Shown: positions 1-9,655, numbered from the stretch's first letter. The stretch is 64,000 nucleotides of DNA from Halalkalibacter krulwichiae (GCF_002109385.1 NZ_CP020814.1:3867501-3931500); one strand, 5' to 3'. Made by a program: numbers and translations. The notes: generated by a model from the sequence alone, not told the origin.

Positions 1-278
1 TGCACCGTTACATCTAGCGCTGTTGTTGGTTCATCGGCAATTAATAGCTTCGGATCACAGCTCATCGCCATAGCAATCATCACACGTTGTCGCATCCCAC
101 CAGATAGGCGGTGCGGGTAATCACTTAGAATTTCTTCAATCCGTGAGAATCCAACTAGCTCAAGCATTTCCTTCGCCCGTGCATATGCTTCTCTTTTCGT
201 AAGCTTCTTGTGGTAGATGAGCGTTTCCATTAACTGATCTCCAATTGTCAGCACAGGATTTAATGAAGGATGAGATTC
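1..278 (-). pseudogene. Oligo/dipeptide ABC transporter ATPase fragment (OppD/DppD type), 5' end missing
   Basis: The reading frame enters from the left window edge (so its C-terminus lies outside) and shows the middle of an OppD/DppD ATPase: PSLNPV followed by TIGDQL, the ABC signature LSGGMRQR and the Walker B stretch [12 protein letters not shown]. Going upstream, the frame meets a TAG stop at 279-281, exactly where family members read I-F-Q-E, and no Walker A motif follows before the divergent LCP gene begins. The gene therefore lacks its N-terminal ~90 residues, including the ATP-binding P-loop, and has no start codon. A frameshift or an older rearrangement near 275-285 would explain this. 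A sequencing error alone would not restore the P-loop, because the needed DNA is not present. The remnant suggests a lost peptide-import gene. Confidence 0.8.
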
Positions 279-394
279 CTAAAATCTTCTTATTTACTAA
301 TCTACGTTTTTTCGATAAGATAAAATTGTTGAAGATTGTCTAAAGCTTCTCGTTTCAATGGAGCATTTATTTTGCTAAAAAAGTGGGGTTTGAT

Positions 395-1465
395 ATGGCT
401 CAATCTAGAGTGAAAAGAAGGAAGAAAAAAGGAAAAAAAGGCGTATTGCGTTTTTTTATGTTAGTTGGATTTGTACTGTTTCTTGCGTTTGGCGCAGGAG
501 CCGGTTACTTAATTTATAAAATTTCAAATGTAACAGCAAATACTCAGCTCGAACTCGAGCGTGGTGATAAATCAGAAAGACGAGATCAAGCAGTAAGTCC
601 GAGCAAAGATAACATTTCAGTGCTTTTTCTTGGAGTGGACTCGCGTGACAGTGATTTAAGAGGTCGTACAGATGCGATGTTACTTGCAACATTTAATCGC
701 ACTGATTCAAGTATTAAATTGTTGAGTATCCCACGAGATACCCTCGTCGATATTCCAGGTCGAGTAAATGCCGATAAGATCAATCACGCTCATGCATACG
801 GCGGACTTGATTTAACAATTAGTACGGTTGAAGAATTTTTAGATATTCCGGTTGACTACTATGTCACATTGAACTTTACAGCATTTATGGAAATCATTGA
901 TGCTTTTGGCGGAGTTGACGTAGAAGTTCCATTTACGTTCACAGAACAAAACAGTGAAGGGCGCCTTGATAAGATTACGATCAATGAAGGCTGGCAAACT
1001 CTTGATGGCGAGGAAGCATTGGCTTATGTCCGTATGAGAAAGAAAGATCCTCTCGGTGACATCGGTCGAGGGATGAGACAACAGCAAGTGATGCAGGCTC
1101 TCATCGAAAAAGCTTCATCGTTCTCATCGATTACTCGTTATGGCGATGTTCTTGAAAGCATTGAAGAATATTTAAATATGAACTTATCATTCGGAAATTT
1201 AGTCGCTCTGCATTCATATGCAGCTTCCCTTAATAACATTGAGCAAATTAACTTACAAGGAGATAACGCGACAATTAACGGTGTTTACTACTATCAAGTC
1301 AGAGATGAGTCTCGCGAAGAGATTTCGACTCTCTTGAAAAGACATTTAGAATTAATGCCACCAGCTCCTGAAACGGATTCGTATCAAACAGAGGGAGAGT
1401 TCCAATCTGAGTCTCCAACTGATTTCGAAACCGCTCCTGAAGGACAAACTACCGATCTACAATAA
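395..1465 (+). CDS. LytR-CpsA-Psr (LCP) family wall-polymer ligase
   Basis: LCP enzymes transfer undecaprenyl-linked anionic glycopolymers to peptidoglycan at the outer membrane face. The protein has a very basic N-terminus (KRRKKKGKKG), one membrane helix at about residues 20-45, then the LCP domain: SVLFLGVDSR, the GRTDAM segment, the phosphate-contacting LLSIPRDTLVDIPG, and DKINHAHAYGG. An acidic Pro/Thr/Glu tail follows. A GTG at 383 keeps the frame open, but it lies inside the purine-rich GTGGGG that sits six bases before the ATG at 395, so ATG 395 is preferred. A terminator follows at once. It converges with tagO, another wall-polymer gene. A second LCP gene lies at about 40-41 kb. Confidence 0.9.
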   Translation: MAQSRVKRRKKKGKKGVLRFFMLVGFVLFLAFGAGAGYLIYKISNVTANTQLELERGDKSERRDQAVSPSKDNISVLFLGVDSRDSDLRGRTDAMLLATFNRTDSSIKLLSIPRDTLVDIPGRVNADKINHAHAYGGLDLTISTVEEFLDIPVDYYVTLNFTAFMEIIDAFGGVDVEVPFTFTEQNSEGRLDKITINEGWQTLDGEEALAYVRMRKKDPLGDIGRGMRQQQVMQALIEKASSFSSITRYGDVLESIEEYLNMNLSFGNLVALHSYAASLNNIEQINLQGDNATINGVYYYQVRDESREEISTLLKRHLELMPPAPETDSYQTEGEFQSESPTDFETAPEGQTTDLQ

Positions 1466-1467
1466 TA

Positions 1468-1499
1468 GAAAGGACGATCATTATTGGTCGTCCTTTTTG
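1468..1499 (+). terminator. Rho-independent terminator after LCP gene
   Basis: The arms AAAGGACGA and TCGTCCTTT are separated by a short loop and followed by T's. It starts three bases after the LCP stop and ends at the tagO stop, so it may serve both converging genes. Confidence 0.85.
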
Positions 1500-2582
1500 T
1501 TATTCCTTCTTATCGATCATTCCAAACCTCTTCACGGCATCGATAATCGGTCGCCGGCTTTTGCCAAACAGTCCGATAAATTCCGCGTACAATTGGATAA
1601 CCATTAACAAAACAACAAGCAAGATTAACGACGCCCATAATGTAGCATTTGTAAAAATAATAGCGAGCGCCCCAAAGAATATACTAAAGCCATACACAAT
1701 TAGCACCGTTTCTCGGTGACTATACCCCATCGCCAACAAACAATGATGAAGATGTCCTTTATCCGGGCTCATAATCCCTTGTTTGTTCAAGATTCTCCGC
1801 ACCATGGCAAAGACCGTATCTGATATCGGCACAGCTAAGATAATAATCGGAACAACCAAACTGACAAACGTTACACTTTTAAATAAACCTAGAATGGAAA
1901 TGATCGCAATGGAGTAGCCTAGAAAAAGCGAGCCTGCGTCCCCCATGAAAATTTTCGCTGGATGAAAATTAAAAAATAAAAAACCGAGTGTGCTTCCAAT
2001 CAGCACGACAGATAACGCAATCGTCAGCACATGGGCAAACGAATCAAGCAGTGCCATGATTAAAATCGTGCTAATGGCAATCGTCGCCACTCCTCCTGCT
2101 AACCCATCCAACCCATCAATTAAATTAATCGAATTCGTAATACCGACGATCCAAATAACCGTAATCACATAACTAAATATCCCAAACTCAAACTGCCCCA
2201 TAAATGGCAATGTAATAAAAGGTATATTCAGTCCGGAAGCGACAACGGCGATCGCCGCAATCAGTTGAGCAGCAAATTTCGTTTTTGCTCCAAGTGAATA
2301 TTTATCATCCAAAATGCCTGTGACAATAATGACCAATGCCCCAAAGGCCACGCCCATTAAATGATCACTTTCAGGCCGGATAATCAAAAGGCCCGCCATC
2401 GTCCCTACAATAATCGAAATGCCACCAAGCCGTGGCATCGTTTCTTTATGGATCTTACGATTGTTCTTATGATCGACAAAGCCGTATGTATTAGCAAGCT
2501 TGATGACAAGCGGCATTGTGGTGGCGGAGACAAGCAGCGAAACAAAGAATGCGATTAGATATAGATAAGAGCCTTCCATCAT
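1500..2582 (-). CDS. tagO: UDP-GlcNAc:undecaprenyl-phosphate GlcNAc-1-phosphate transferase (TagO/WecA)
   Basis: This integral membrane enzyme makes the first lipid-linked intermediate (GlcNAc-PP-undecaprenol) for teichoic, teichuronic and related wall polymers. About ten membrane segments alternate with the conserved cytoplasmic loops of the MraY/WecA superfamily: PRLGGI near residue 50, DDKYSLGAKTKF, the catalytic NSINLIDGLDGLAGG, the FMGDAGS loop, and the HLHH metal/substrate motif. At 360 residues the length is typical. Two ATGs are adjacent; the weak AGGTG lies upstream of both, so the start could be one codon later. The gene converges with LCP on one side, and a 200-bp region separates it from the glucosaminidase terminator on the other. 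Family assignment is firm; the precise polymer served is inferred from neighbours. Confidence 0.93.
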   Translation of the reverse strand: MMEGSYLYLIAFFVSLLVSATTMPLVIKLANTYGFVDHKNNRKIHKETMPRLGGISIIVGTMAGLLIIRPESDHLMGVAFGALVIIVTGILDDKYSLGAKTKFAAQLIAAIAVVASGLNIPFITLPFMGQFEFGIFSYVITVIWIVGITNSINLIDGLDGLAGGVATIAISTILIMALLDSFAHVLTIALSVVLIGSTLGFLFFNFHPAKIFMGDAGSLFLGYSIAIISILGLFKSVTFVSLVVPIIILAVPISDTVFAMVRRILNKQGIMSPDKGHLHHCLLAMGYSHRETVLIVYGFSIFFGALAIIFTNATLWASLILLVVLLMVIQLYAEFIGLFGKSRRPIIDAVKRFGMIDKKE

Positions 2583-2696
2583 TAGTCACCTACTCTTTTC
2601 ATCAAGAACTACATAAACGAAGCTCTGATTATTATTCACTCGATTCCAAATTTCTAAACATAATGTTCGACGAAAAGAGCCCTCCAACCATAACAA

Positions 2697-2744
2697 AGAG
2701 GGTGTCTCAGAAGGTTAGTTGTTTGACCTTTTGAGACACCCTTG
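2697..2744 (-). terminator. Terminator hairpin downstream of the glucosaminidase gene
   Basis: Near-perfect inverted repeat: AGGGTGTCTCA at one end and TGAGACACCCT at the other, with AGGT/ACCT extending the stem. The T-run on the minus strand is weak (CTCTTTGTT). Similar G-TGTC hairpins occur at 18571-18615 and 39543-39589. Confidence 0.7.
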
Positions 2745-2776
2745 ACGCTCTAATTCAAGCTTTTTTATACACTGCG

Positions 2777-5700
2777 TTACTTATATTGAACAAACTCAAA
2801 ATGTAACACAGGATTATCTAATTCATCATATAGTTTTTTAATGTTTGGCACTTGTTTAACAGCCCAAGCCATATCTGTTGCATATTGAGGGAATCCTGGA
2901 TTAGCTGGGTTCCATCTCATTTTATACAATGTGTTCTGCTTGTGTGAGTTATGAATATAGCGCGAACCGATAAACTGCGCTCCACCAATGATTGCAGCCT
3001 CTGGTGTAAACCATCCTTGGCGATAGGCATGAAAAGCACCTTGGCGATAAGGATCTGCATCAACGGCATTGATTCCAAACATATTGTGCGTTGTTCTAAT
3101 TTCAGTTAATCGACTTCTATTGCTGCTTGTTACAAGCTCAAGCTCTCCGCTGCTATTCTTTCCAACTTCAATCCCTGTTGCTAAACTAGAAGCCCCATGT
3201 CCTGTTTCAAGAAGAGCATGAGAAATTAAATACACTTCATTGACCGAATGGCTGGCACCTGCATCAATAAAGGCTTGTCCTAATCCTTGTAAAACGCCTT
3301 TACCTGTTAGTAGTCGATTCAATTGCTCAGCTGAAACACCCGCACTAGAAGACAGTACTAAGTGCTGGAAGCGATCATGGTTATTCGGATCCATATATGG
3401 AATAAAGTCCTCTTGCTTCGCATTTCTCCAAGTCGTAAAACTGATTTGGTGCCATGTTGCTCCAAGGCTTGTCACGTTAAGTGATGTGCCGCTACGCACG
3501 AAGGAATAGGCGTGACTGCTTCCGTTCGCCGCTTCACGTATCGCGACATTATTAGCCGTAGTTTTCGCTACAACATTCATTAACGGTGCATGGGCATATA
3601 ATGTTTTGCCATTGTAGCGGACTTCGTACCATTTATCGCTACCACCTGTTAAATCACCTGTCACTTCTTTTAACACTGTCATTTTCGTCCCTTGGCTTAC
3701 ACTTGTTTCAATCGTAGCGGACCCTAACCTCGGTGCCGTTCGAAGGTTTACCGTGCTTCCTGAGATCGTTCCTTCAAGCTCAACTAACGACGCACTCACA
3801 AAAGCAGGGGCATTTCGATAAGCATCTGTTTGCGGCGGTGGATTTAATGTTAGTTGTCTTTCTATCGATTGAGTCATTGTAAAATTCGATTGCATGTACG
3901 TGATTTTTTCCTGTGGTGCAACTTCAGCAAGTTTCGCTAATGTCTCAGCATCAGCAATACCAGTCACCTCAAGGCCGTAAGCTGCTTGGAAATCTCTTAG
4001 TTGTCTTTCAGTAATCGGTCCAAAATAGTTCGTTAAGCTAGACGAAACTCCAAACCCTGCTCGAGCTAACATTTCTTTTAACTCAACAACATCATCTCGG
4101 TACATTCCTACACGTAGCGGGCCATTCGCAAGCTCATTTAATAACGCAACCGTATCTGGATCGGCTACTCCCGTTACTGGCAGGCCATACGCTGCTTGGA
4201 AATCACTTACTTGGCTTCTCGTAATCGATCCGTAAAGACCAGTTGGATTACTCGAGACACCAAAGCCCATAATAGCAAGATTGATTTTCAAATCTACAAC
4301 TCTTGGATCATTCATTCCAATATAAAGATTGTTTGCTTTTGCTTGCTTTAACTTATTTAATGTAGCTTCGTTCGCCACACCATCCGCTGTTAAACCATGT
4401 GCTTTTTGAAAAGCTTTTAATTGAGAAGCAGTTGATGGTCCAAAATAATTATTTGGGTTGCTCGATACAAAGAAACCAGCAGCTTCCAAATCAATCTTTA
4501 ATTGGATGACATCGTCACGATACATCCCTTGTTGCATTGGTCCTGTCGCTAATTCATTTAGCTTTGAGATCGTTCGCTGGTCTGCAATTCCTGTTACCGG
4601 TAAACGATAGGCCGTCTGGAAATCACTTACTTGTGAGGCCGTAATCGGTCCATACAAGCTAGTTGGGTTACTAGATACGGAAAAGCCAAGGATAGCAAGG
4701 TTCATTTTTAAATCAATAACTCTTGGATCTCTCATTCCCTCACTTAAAACCGTTGCTGTTAATTCATTAAGCAAATCGACGGTAGATTTCCCAGCGATGC
4801 CGTCTGGGTTCAAGCCATATGCTTCTTGAAAAGCTATTAATTGGCTCGTCGTTTGTGAACCAAAGAAAGTAGTCGTATTACCTGGAACAACAAAGCCAAG
4901 TTTGCCAAGATCGATCTTTAATTGAACAACGTCATCACGATGCATTCCTTGGCGTAACGGTCCCGTTGCTAATTCATTCAAACGTTCGACTGTAACACGA
5001 TCGGCATTTCCTGTTACCGGTAAACCATATGCCTTCTGGAATTCAGCAACTTTTTGAGTCGTAATCGGTCCATAATTGCCATTTGGGTTACTAGAAACTC
5101 TAAAGCCCATAATTCCTAGATTCACTTTTAATTGAATCACGTCAGCATCCGTCATAGAGATTGATGCTTTTGCTAACAATTCTTCTATTTTATTTAATGT
5201 TGCTACACCAGCAATTCCATCAACCGGAAGGCCATACGCTTCTTGGAAAGCACGTACTTGTGATGCAGTAATAGAACCAAAGAATCTTGTTGGGTTACTG
5301 GAAACACCAAAGCCTAATGTTTCTAGATCCACTTTAAGTTGAACAACATCATCACGATACATTCCTTGGCGAAGTGGTCCATTGGCTAAATCCTCCAATG
5401 TTTGGAAGGTCACTTCATCGGCCATGCCTGTTACCGGTAAACCATACGCTTCTTGAAATTCACTCACTTTACGAGCTGTCATCGACCCATATAATTGTGT
5501 TGGGTTATTCGATACTTTAAAGCCCATAATTTCAAGGTTGATCTTGAGCTCTACAACACGCGGGTCACGATCTCCGTCTTTTAGAACATTCTCTGAATCA
5601 ACATCAACGGAAGTCATTGCTACTGTAGCTTCTTCCTCAGTGATCATTTCCTCTTCCGTTCCTTGTTCTTGAGCTTCTTCAACTTCCTCTATTGTTTCTT

Positions 5701-6169
5701 CTTTAGCTTCAGCCATTTCTTCTTGTTCTTCAACGAGCTCTTTTGCTTGCTCGTCTACTTCTGTTTGCTCTGACTCAACGTTCGCTTCTTCTTTCTCAGC
5801 ATCTTCGCTTGAATCTAGTTCTACCTGTTTTGCTTCATCAAGAATAAACTCAAATAATTCTTCATCGACAAAGCCTGTTACCTCATATTCATAATACTCT
5901 TGTAACAGTTTTACTTGCTCTTCTGTTTCCTCATCAAATAAGTCATAATCCACTTCATCTATATCAAGATCGATTTCAAAGCCTAAAGCAAGTAACGCTT
6001 CTTTTAGCTCGACGACTTCTTCACCTTGTGAACCAACTTCTAATAAGAGATATTCTTCAACATATTCTGTCGCATTCGCTGCATAAGCCCAGCTTGACGT
6101 AATTGGGACAAATACAACCACCGTAGCAGTTACACCAGCAATAAAAGAATATCGTACCTTTTTTAGCAT
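2777..6169 (-). CDS. Secreted glucosaminidase with nine peptidoglycan-binding modules and SH3-like domain
   Basis: This is a large autolysin, 1130 residues. It has a signal peptide (basic MLKKVR, hydrophobic core, cleavage near AYA-AN) and a divergent, acidic first binding module (about 45-115). A very Glu-rich linker follows (about 115-190), then eight clear PG_binding_1 modules of ~69 residues to about residue 745. Next come an SH3-like stretch (VNLRTAP, then VAIREAANG) and a C-terminal LytD/GH73-type glucosaminidase domain (LISHALLETGHG, with the expected catalytic Glu). The modules alternate between two types, one beginning DPRVV-LK, the other PLRQGMYRDDVVQLK, so the true repeat unit is a pair. 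Predicted to cleave glycan strands in growth or daughter-cell separation. SD GGAAGGAG precedes the ATG. A SigD-like promoter lies ~85 bp upstream. Confidence 0.88.
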   Translation of the reverse strand: MLKKVRYSFIAGVTATVVVFVPITSSWAYAANATEYVEEYLLLEVGSQGEEVVELKEALLALGFEIDLDIDEVDYDLFDEETEEQVKLLQEYYEYEVTGFVDEELFEFILDEAKQVELDSSEDAEKEEANVESEQTEVDEQAKELVEEQEEMAEAKEETIEEVEEAQEQGTEEEMITEEEATVAMTSVDVDSENVLKDGDRDPRVVELKINLEIMGFKVSNNPTQLYGSMTARKVSEFQEAYGLPVTGMADEVTFQTLEDLANGPLRQGMYRDDVVQLKVDLETLGFGVSSNPTRFFGSITASQVRAFQEAYGLPVDGIAGVATLNKIEELLAKASISMTDADVIQLKVNLGIMGFRVSSNPNGNYGPITTQKVAEFQKAYGLPVTGNADRVTVERLNELATGPLRQGMHRDDVVQLKIDLGKLGFVVPGNTTTFFGSQTTSQLIAFQEAYGLNPDGIAGKSTVDLLNELTATVLSEGMRDPRVIDLKMNLAILGFSVSSNPTSLYGPITASQVSDFQTAYRLPVTGIADQRTISKLNELATGPMQQGMYRDDVIQLKIDLEAAGFFVSSNPNNYFGPSTASQLKAFQKAHGLTADGVANEATLNKLKQAKANNLYIGMNDPRVVDLKINLAIMGFGVSSNPTGLYGSITRSQVSDFQAAYGLPVTGVADPDTVALLNELANGPLRVGMYRDDVVELKEMLARAGFGVSSSLTNYFGPITERQLRDFQAAYGLEVTGIADAETLAKLAEVAPQEKITYMQSNFTMTQSIERQLTLNPPPQTDAYRNAPAFVSASLVELEGTISGSTVNLRTAPRLGSATIETSVSQGTKMTVLKEVTGDLTGGSDKWYEVRYNGKTLYAHAPLMNVVAKTTANNVAIREAANGSSHAYSFVRSGTSLNVTSLGATWHQISFTTWRNAKQEDFIPYMDPNNHDRFQHLVLSSSAGVSAEQLNRLLTGKGVLQGLGQAFIDAGASHSVNEVYLISHALLETGHGASSLATGIEVGKNSSGELELVTSSNRSRLTEIRTTHNMFGINAVDADPYRQGAFHAYRQGWFTPEAAIIGGAQFIGSRYIHNSHKQNTLYKMRWNPANPGFPQYATDMAWAVKQVPNIKKLYDELDNPVLHFEFVQYK

Positions 6170-6251
6170 TCAAAAACTCCTTCCAAATCTCATAATCTAT
6201 GATTTTGTGACATTACTAGACAAAATACTCTATGTATAAATAACCATAGAT

Positions 6252-6278
6252 TGATAGGCAAAGTAAATAGTTAGTTTC
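6252..6278 (-). promoter_or_regulatory. Candidate SigD-type promoter of the glucosaminidase gene
   Basis: On the minus strand GAAA, 15 bases, then GCCTATCA. This compares with the Bacillus SigD consensus TAAA-N15-GCCGATAA (3 of 4 and 6 of 8 matches). SigD controls several autolysins in B. subtilis, which fits the gene. Sequence match only. Confidence 0.4.
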
Positions 6279-6355
6279 AAACTAATTATGTAAAAATGAC
6301 CAATATCATGTGAAAAACCGAACAAAAGCTTGATCTGCTCGGTACTTGCCAATTA

Positions 6356-6400
6356 CAAGAAAAGGATGAATAAAAAGGTTTCACCCTTTTTATTCACCCT
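6356..6400 (-). terminator. Terminator of the M14 carboxypeptidase gene
   Basis: On the minus strand GGGTGAATAAAAAGG pairs with CCTTTTTATTCATCC, followed by TTTTCTTG. It lies just after the gene's stop. Confidence 0.75.
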
Positions 6401-6410
6401 CGTTTCTTCC

Positions 6411-9400
6411 TTACCTCGTTCTTGCTTCATTGGCAATATAGAGTCCTACCGTACGGTTTTGATTCCACACTCTGCTCCAATTGCTAAGTGGTACAGGCCG
6501 ATCTCCGACAAAAGGAGAAATCTCAGGAGTTAACCCTGGTCTTTTGCGGTTTAAAATAAACCAGTCGGTAAAACCACCGCCACTTTGACTGTGTTGCAAA
6601 TTGATTGGTGAATAACCAGTAATATTGGCTACACCTTGTGCAATCCGTTGTGTATACGGCTCTTGGTTATACCTTGCATAAATGACTTCTCCAGAAGAAT
6701 GATAAGAAATCGCAGTCATGAAATTACGACTAAGAGTAAAATCATAAAGCGCTTTTGCCTCTGGCTCTGTTAAAGGTGCTGTCCCTTTGTAATTAGCCGG
6801 TCCAGGTCTTCCTGGATTATTCGTGATCGTATTCCATAAAGCTGGATATTGACGGTTTAAGTCTACTCCGCGAATGTTCGCCTTCCAGCCTTGGAAGTTC
6901 GTGCTTCCATTATTTAATACGATTGCTTGTGAAGGATTTCTCGCTGAATTAGCCCCTTGTTGAACAAGCATAACGCCATCTGGATTTAGCATTGGGACAA
7001 ACCAAATACTAACATTATTCAAAACCGTTCGTACATTGTAGCCACCATAACTATTGTGACCAGCATATGCTTTGGCATAATCATCGACCATCTTCATTAG
7101 AACATTTGTCGTCATATGTTCACGCGCATGATGAGAGCCGTTAAACATGACTTCCTTTGAACCATGCCCTAATTTAATCGCATAGATGTTACGCCCATCA
7201 ACAGACCGTCCGATCACTCTCGTTTCAATTAAACCTGGATAAAAGAATTCAAGCCTCTCGATGTCGCTGCGCATTTGACTATAACTATACGTTCTGCTGC
7301 CATCCACAATCGAGCTGACCGTTCGAGCAACTTCGTTATTGATGACGCGTTTTAGCATCGCTAACGTTGCCTCATCACCAATTCCTGTTTGAAGAAGTCC
7401 GTATCTTCTTTGGAACGCCTTAACTTTTTCTTCGGTACTTGGACCAAAGTAATTCGTTGGATTATTCGATACTTTAAAACCAGCTCTTTCTAGGTCCAAT
7501 TTAAAGTCAATAACATCTGCATGTCTTGAACCATTGAATAGTCTCGTCGAATATTTTTGTAATTCAGCTAATGTAGCTGCATCGACAATTCCAGTTTGCG
7601 ATAAATTAGCAAAAGCTTGAAATTCTTTTAGACGACTTGTTGTAATCGATCCAAAGAAATTGGTGTTGCTATTGGATACTTTAAAGCCAGCTTGATCAAG
7701 CATTATTTTAAGAGTTACGACATCATCACGATACATCCCTTCTTGTAACGGTCCAGTTGCACGGTCTTTAAGCACCTTTTGTGTTCTCGAATCCGCAGCA
7801 CCGGTCACAGGAAGATTAAAGTCTCTTTGAAACTCACTTACCATGCTCTCTGTAATCGAACCATATAATGAAGTTGGAGTATCAGAAACACCGTATCCAA
7901 GTATTGCTAAATGTTGCTTTAATTCAATGACCTTACTATCACGTAAACCTACATACAAACTTCCGCGTGCTAGTTCATTTAACAACGAAGCCGTTTGATG
8001 CCCAACAATCCCATCTGCCGTTAATCCATACGTTTCTTGAAACGCGACAACCGCCTGATGCGTCGACGGACCAAAATAAATCGTCGGGGTATTGGATACT
8101 TTAAAACCGACTTTTTCTAAGTTTATTTTTAGCGTTCGTGCGTCGTCACGATACATGCCATTTTTCAACGGACCAGTAGCTTCATCCGTTAATACGGCGA
8201 TCGTCAGTAAATCTGCTTCACCGGTGACAGGAAGCCCATAATCTTCTTGAAATTCACTTACCATTCGCGCTGTAATAGAACCGTACAACTGAGTAGGTGA
8301 AGAAGTGACTTCATAGCCTAACACAGCTAAATATCTTTTTAACTGAACAATGTCTGGATGTCTATCTCCATTTTTAAAAGAAGTTAAATCACGTAACTTT
8401 TCCCAAACGTCATTTGTCACAACACCATTTTCTGGGAAACCATAATCCTTTTGGAAAGCTGTCACTTGTCTTTCCGTTATCGGTCCAAAATATGTAGTTG
8501 GGTTACTTGAAACCCCATAGCCCTTTTTAGCTAACATTTGCTTTAACACAATCACACGTTCATCGTACATTCCAACCCAGAGATTTTCAAAGCGCATTGT
8601 TTCTAGAGCTTGCAATGTATCTGACCCAGCAATCCCATCAGGTTCCAGTCCAGCCTGTTGCTGAAATGCTCTGAGTTGCCTGTCTGTAATAGGTCCGAAA
8701 TAGGTTGTGGGGGTACTTGAAACTCCATGACCGTTTTGAACTAAGTGGATTTTCAACTCGATGACATCTTCACGATACATCCCTTGACGTAGAGGACCAG
8801 TTGCAAGTTCTTCAATGAACTCAAATGTCTCTTCATCGACTTCTCCCGTTACGTTTCTTTCATAATCACTCTGAAATTGCTCAACGCTTTCTTCTGTTGA
8901 TTTTCCAAAGTATTCAACCGGTTGATCGTTTGATTGATACCCTAATATTGCTAAGTACTCTTTTAATTTCGTTACATCTTGAGACTGATCTCCATAACGA
9001 AGGGCATGAGCAAGTTCTTCTTCCTCTGCTGCTTCTGCCGTTTCAACTTCTGGCTCTGCCTCCATCGCTGGCTCCGCCTCAACTTCAGCAAGATCCCGTT
9101 CGGATTCAACATTCTCTTGTTCTTCTTGAACGGCCTCCTCTGCGTTTGGATCATCTGATACTTCCTGTTTAACAAGCTCTTCTTCCTCTAGCCACTCGTC
9201 TTCCATATGAATAGTGGCAAGTTCTTCTCCCTCTTCGCCAAGTAACACGAAAACGAATTGAGCTAATTGTTCAATTGACACACCCTCGAGTTCATAGCGA
9301 TTCTCTTCCAAATTGTAAACATTTTCAAATTGCTCTTCATCGTGGTAAAACTGAACAGATTCAATAAGACTCTCCTCTATGGAAAGGGAATCTAGCACTA

Positions 9401-9569
9401 AAGAAAGAATAATAGACGTTTCCTTTTCTTCTTCAATGAATACAATCTGTTCTCGTCCTTCTTCTAACTCCTCAGCAAACGCCAACTGACTACTCGTTAC
9501 AGAAAGCGGGCCCCATGGAGTAATTAAGAGAAGACAAATAAAGAGCAATGTAAGTTTTTTACTATTCAT
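6411..9569 (-). CDS. Secreted M14 zinc carboxypeptidase with eight peptidoglycan-binding modules
   Basis: A 1052-residue exported protein. It has a signal peptide (MNSKKLTLLFICLLL to about AFA-EE), an acidic domain rich in Glu (about 35-190), eight ~69-residue PG_binding_1 modules (about 190-740), and a C-terminal M14 peptidase. The peptidase shows the zinc ligands HHARE and, later, SYHSSG, the substrate-binding NPDG and DLNRQ, and the catalytic Glu in LTPEI. Its closest recognisable relatives are gamma-D-glutamyl-diamino acid endopeptidases (the Lysinibacillus ENP1 type), which cut stem peptides. Specificity here is inferred. SD GGGAGG precedes the ATG. The gene shares modules and strand with the glucosaminidase downstream, but each has its own terminator. 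In this setting the substrate could be peptidoglycan or a glutamyl wall polymer. Confidence 0.88.
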   Translation of the reverse strand: MNSKKLTLLFICLLLITPWGPLSVTSSQLAFAEELEEGREQIVFIEEEKETSIILSLVLDSLSIEESLIESVQFYHDEEQFENVYNLEENRYELEGVSIEQLAQFVFVLLGEEGEELATIHMEDEWLEEEELVKQEVSDDPNAEEAVQEEQENVESERDLAEVEAEPAMEAEPEVETAEAAEEEELAHALRYGDQSQDVTKLKEYLAILGYQSNDQPVEYFGKSTEESVEQFQSDYERNVTGEVDEETFEFIEELATGPLRQGMYREDVIELKIHLVQNGHGVSSTPTTYFGPITDRQLRAFQQQAGLEPDGIAGSDTLQALETMRFENLWVGMYDERVIVLKQMLAKKGYGVSSNPTTYFGPITERQVTAFQKDYGFPENGVVTNDVWEKLRDLTSFKNGDRHPDIVQLKRYLAVLGYEVTSSPTQLYGSITARMVSEFQEDYGLPVTGEADLLTIAVLTDEATGPLKNGMYRDDARTLKINLEKVGFKVSNTPTIYFGPSTHQAVVAFQETYGLTADGIVGHQTASLLNELARGSLYVGLRDSKVIELKQHLAILGYGVSDTPTSLYGSITESMVSEFQRDFNLPVTGAADSRTQKVLKDRATGPLQEGMYRDDVVTLKIMLDQAGFKVSNSNTNFFGSITTSRLKEFQAFANLSQTGIVDAATLAELQKYSTRLFNGSRHADVIDFKLDLERAGFKVSNNPTNYFGPSTEEKVKAFQRRYGLLQTGIGDEATLAMLKRVINNEVARTVSSIVDGSRTYSYSQMRSDIERLEFFYPGLIETRVIGRSVDGRNIYAIKLGHGSKEVMFNGSHHAREHMTTNVLMKMVDDYAKAYAGHNSYGGYNVRTVLNNVSIWFVPMLNPDGVMLVQQGANSARNPSQAIVLNNGSTNFQGWKANIRGVDLNRQYPALWNTITNNPGRPGPANYKGTAPLTEPEAKALYDFTLSRNFMTAISYHSSGEVIYARYNQEPYTQRIAQGVANITGYSPINLQHSQSGGGFTDWFILNRKRPGLTPEISPFVGDRPVPLSNWSRVWNQNRTVGLYIANEARTR

Positions 9570-9655
9570 TACTACCTCCCTGCTTTTTTTACAATTTTTA
9601 CTACCTTTTTAAAGTTTAATAGATTTTCGATTGTATATCTAGATAAAATCCGACA

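Noticed and set aside
8825-9172. Plus-strand frame opposite the acidic linker of the M14 protein
   Set aside because: Glu codons read backwards give stop-free Leu/Ser-rich frames. No ribosome site.
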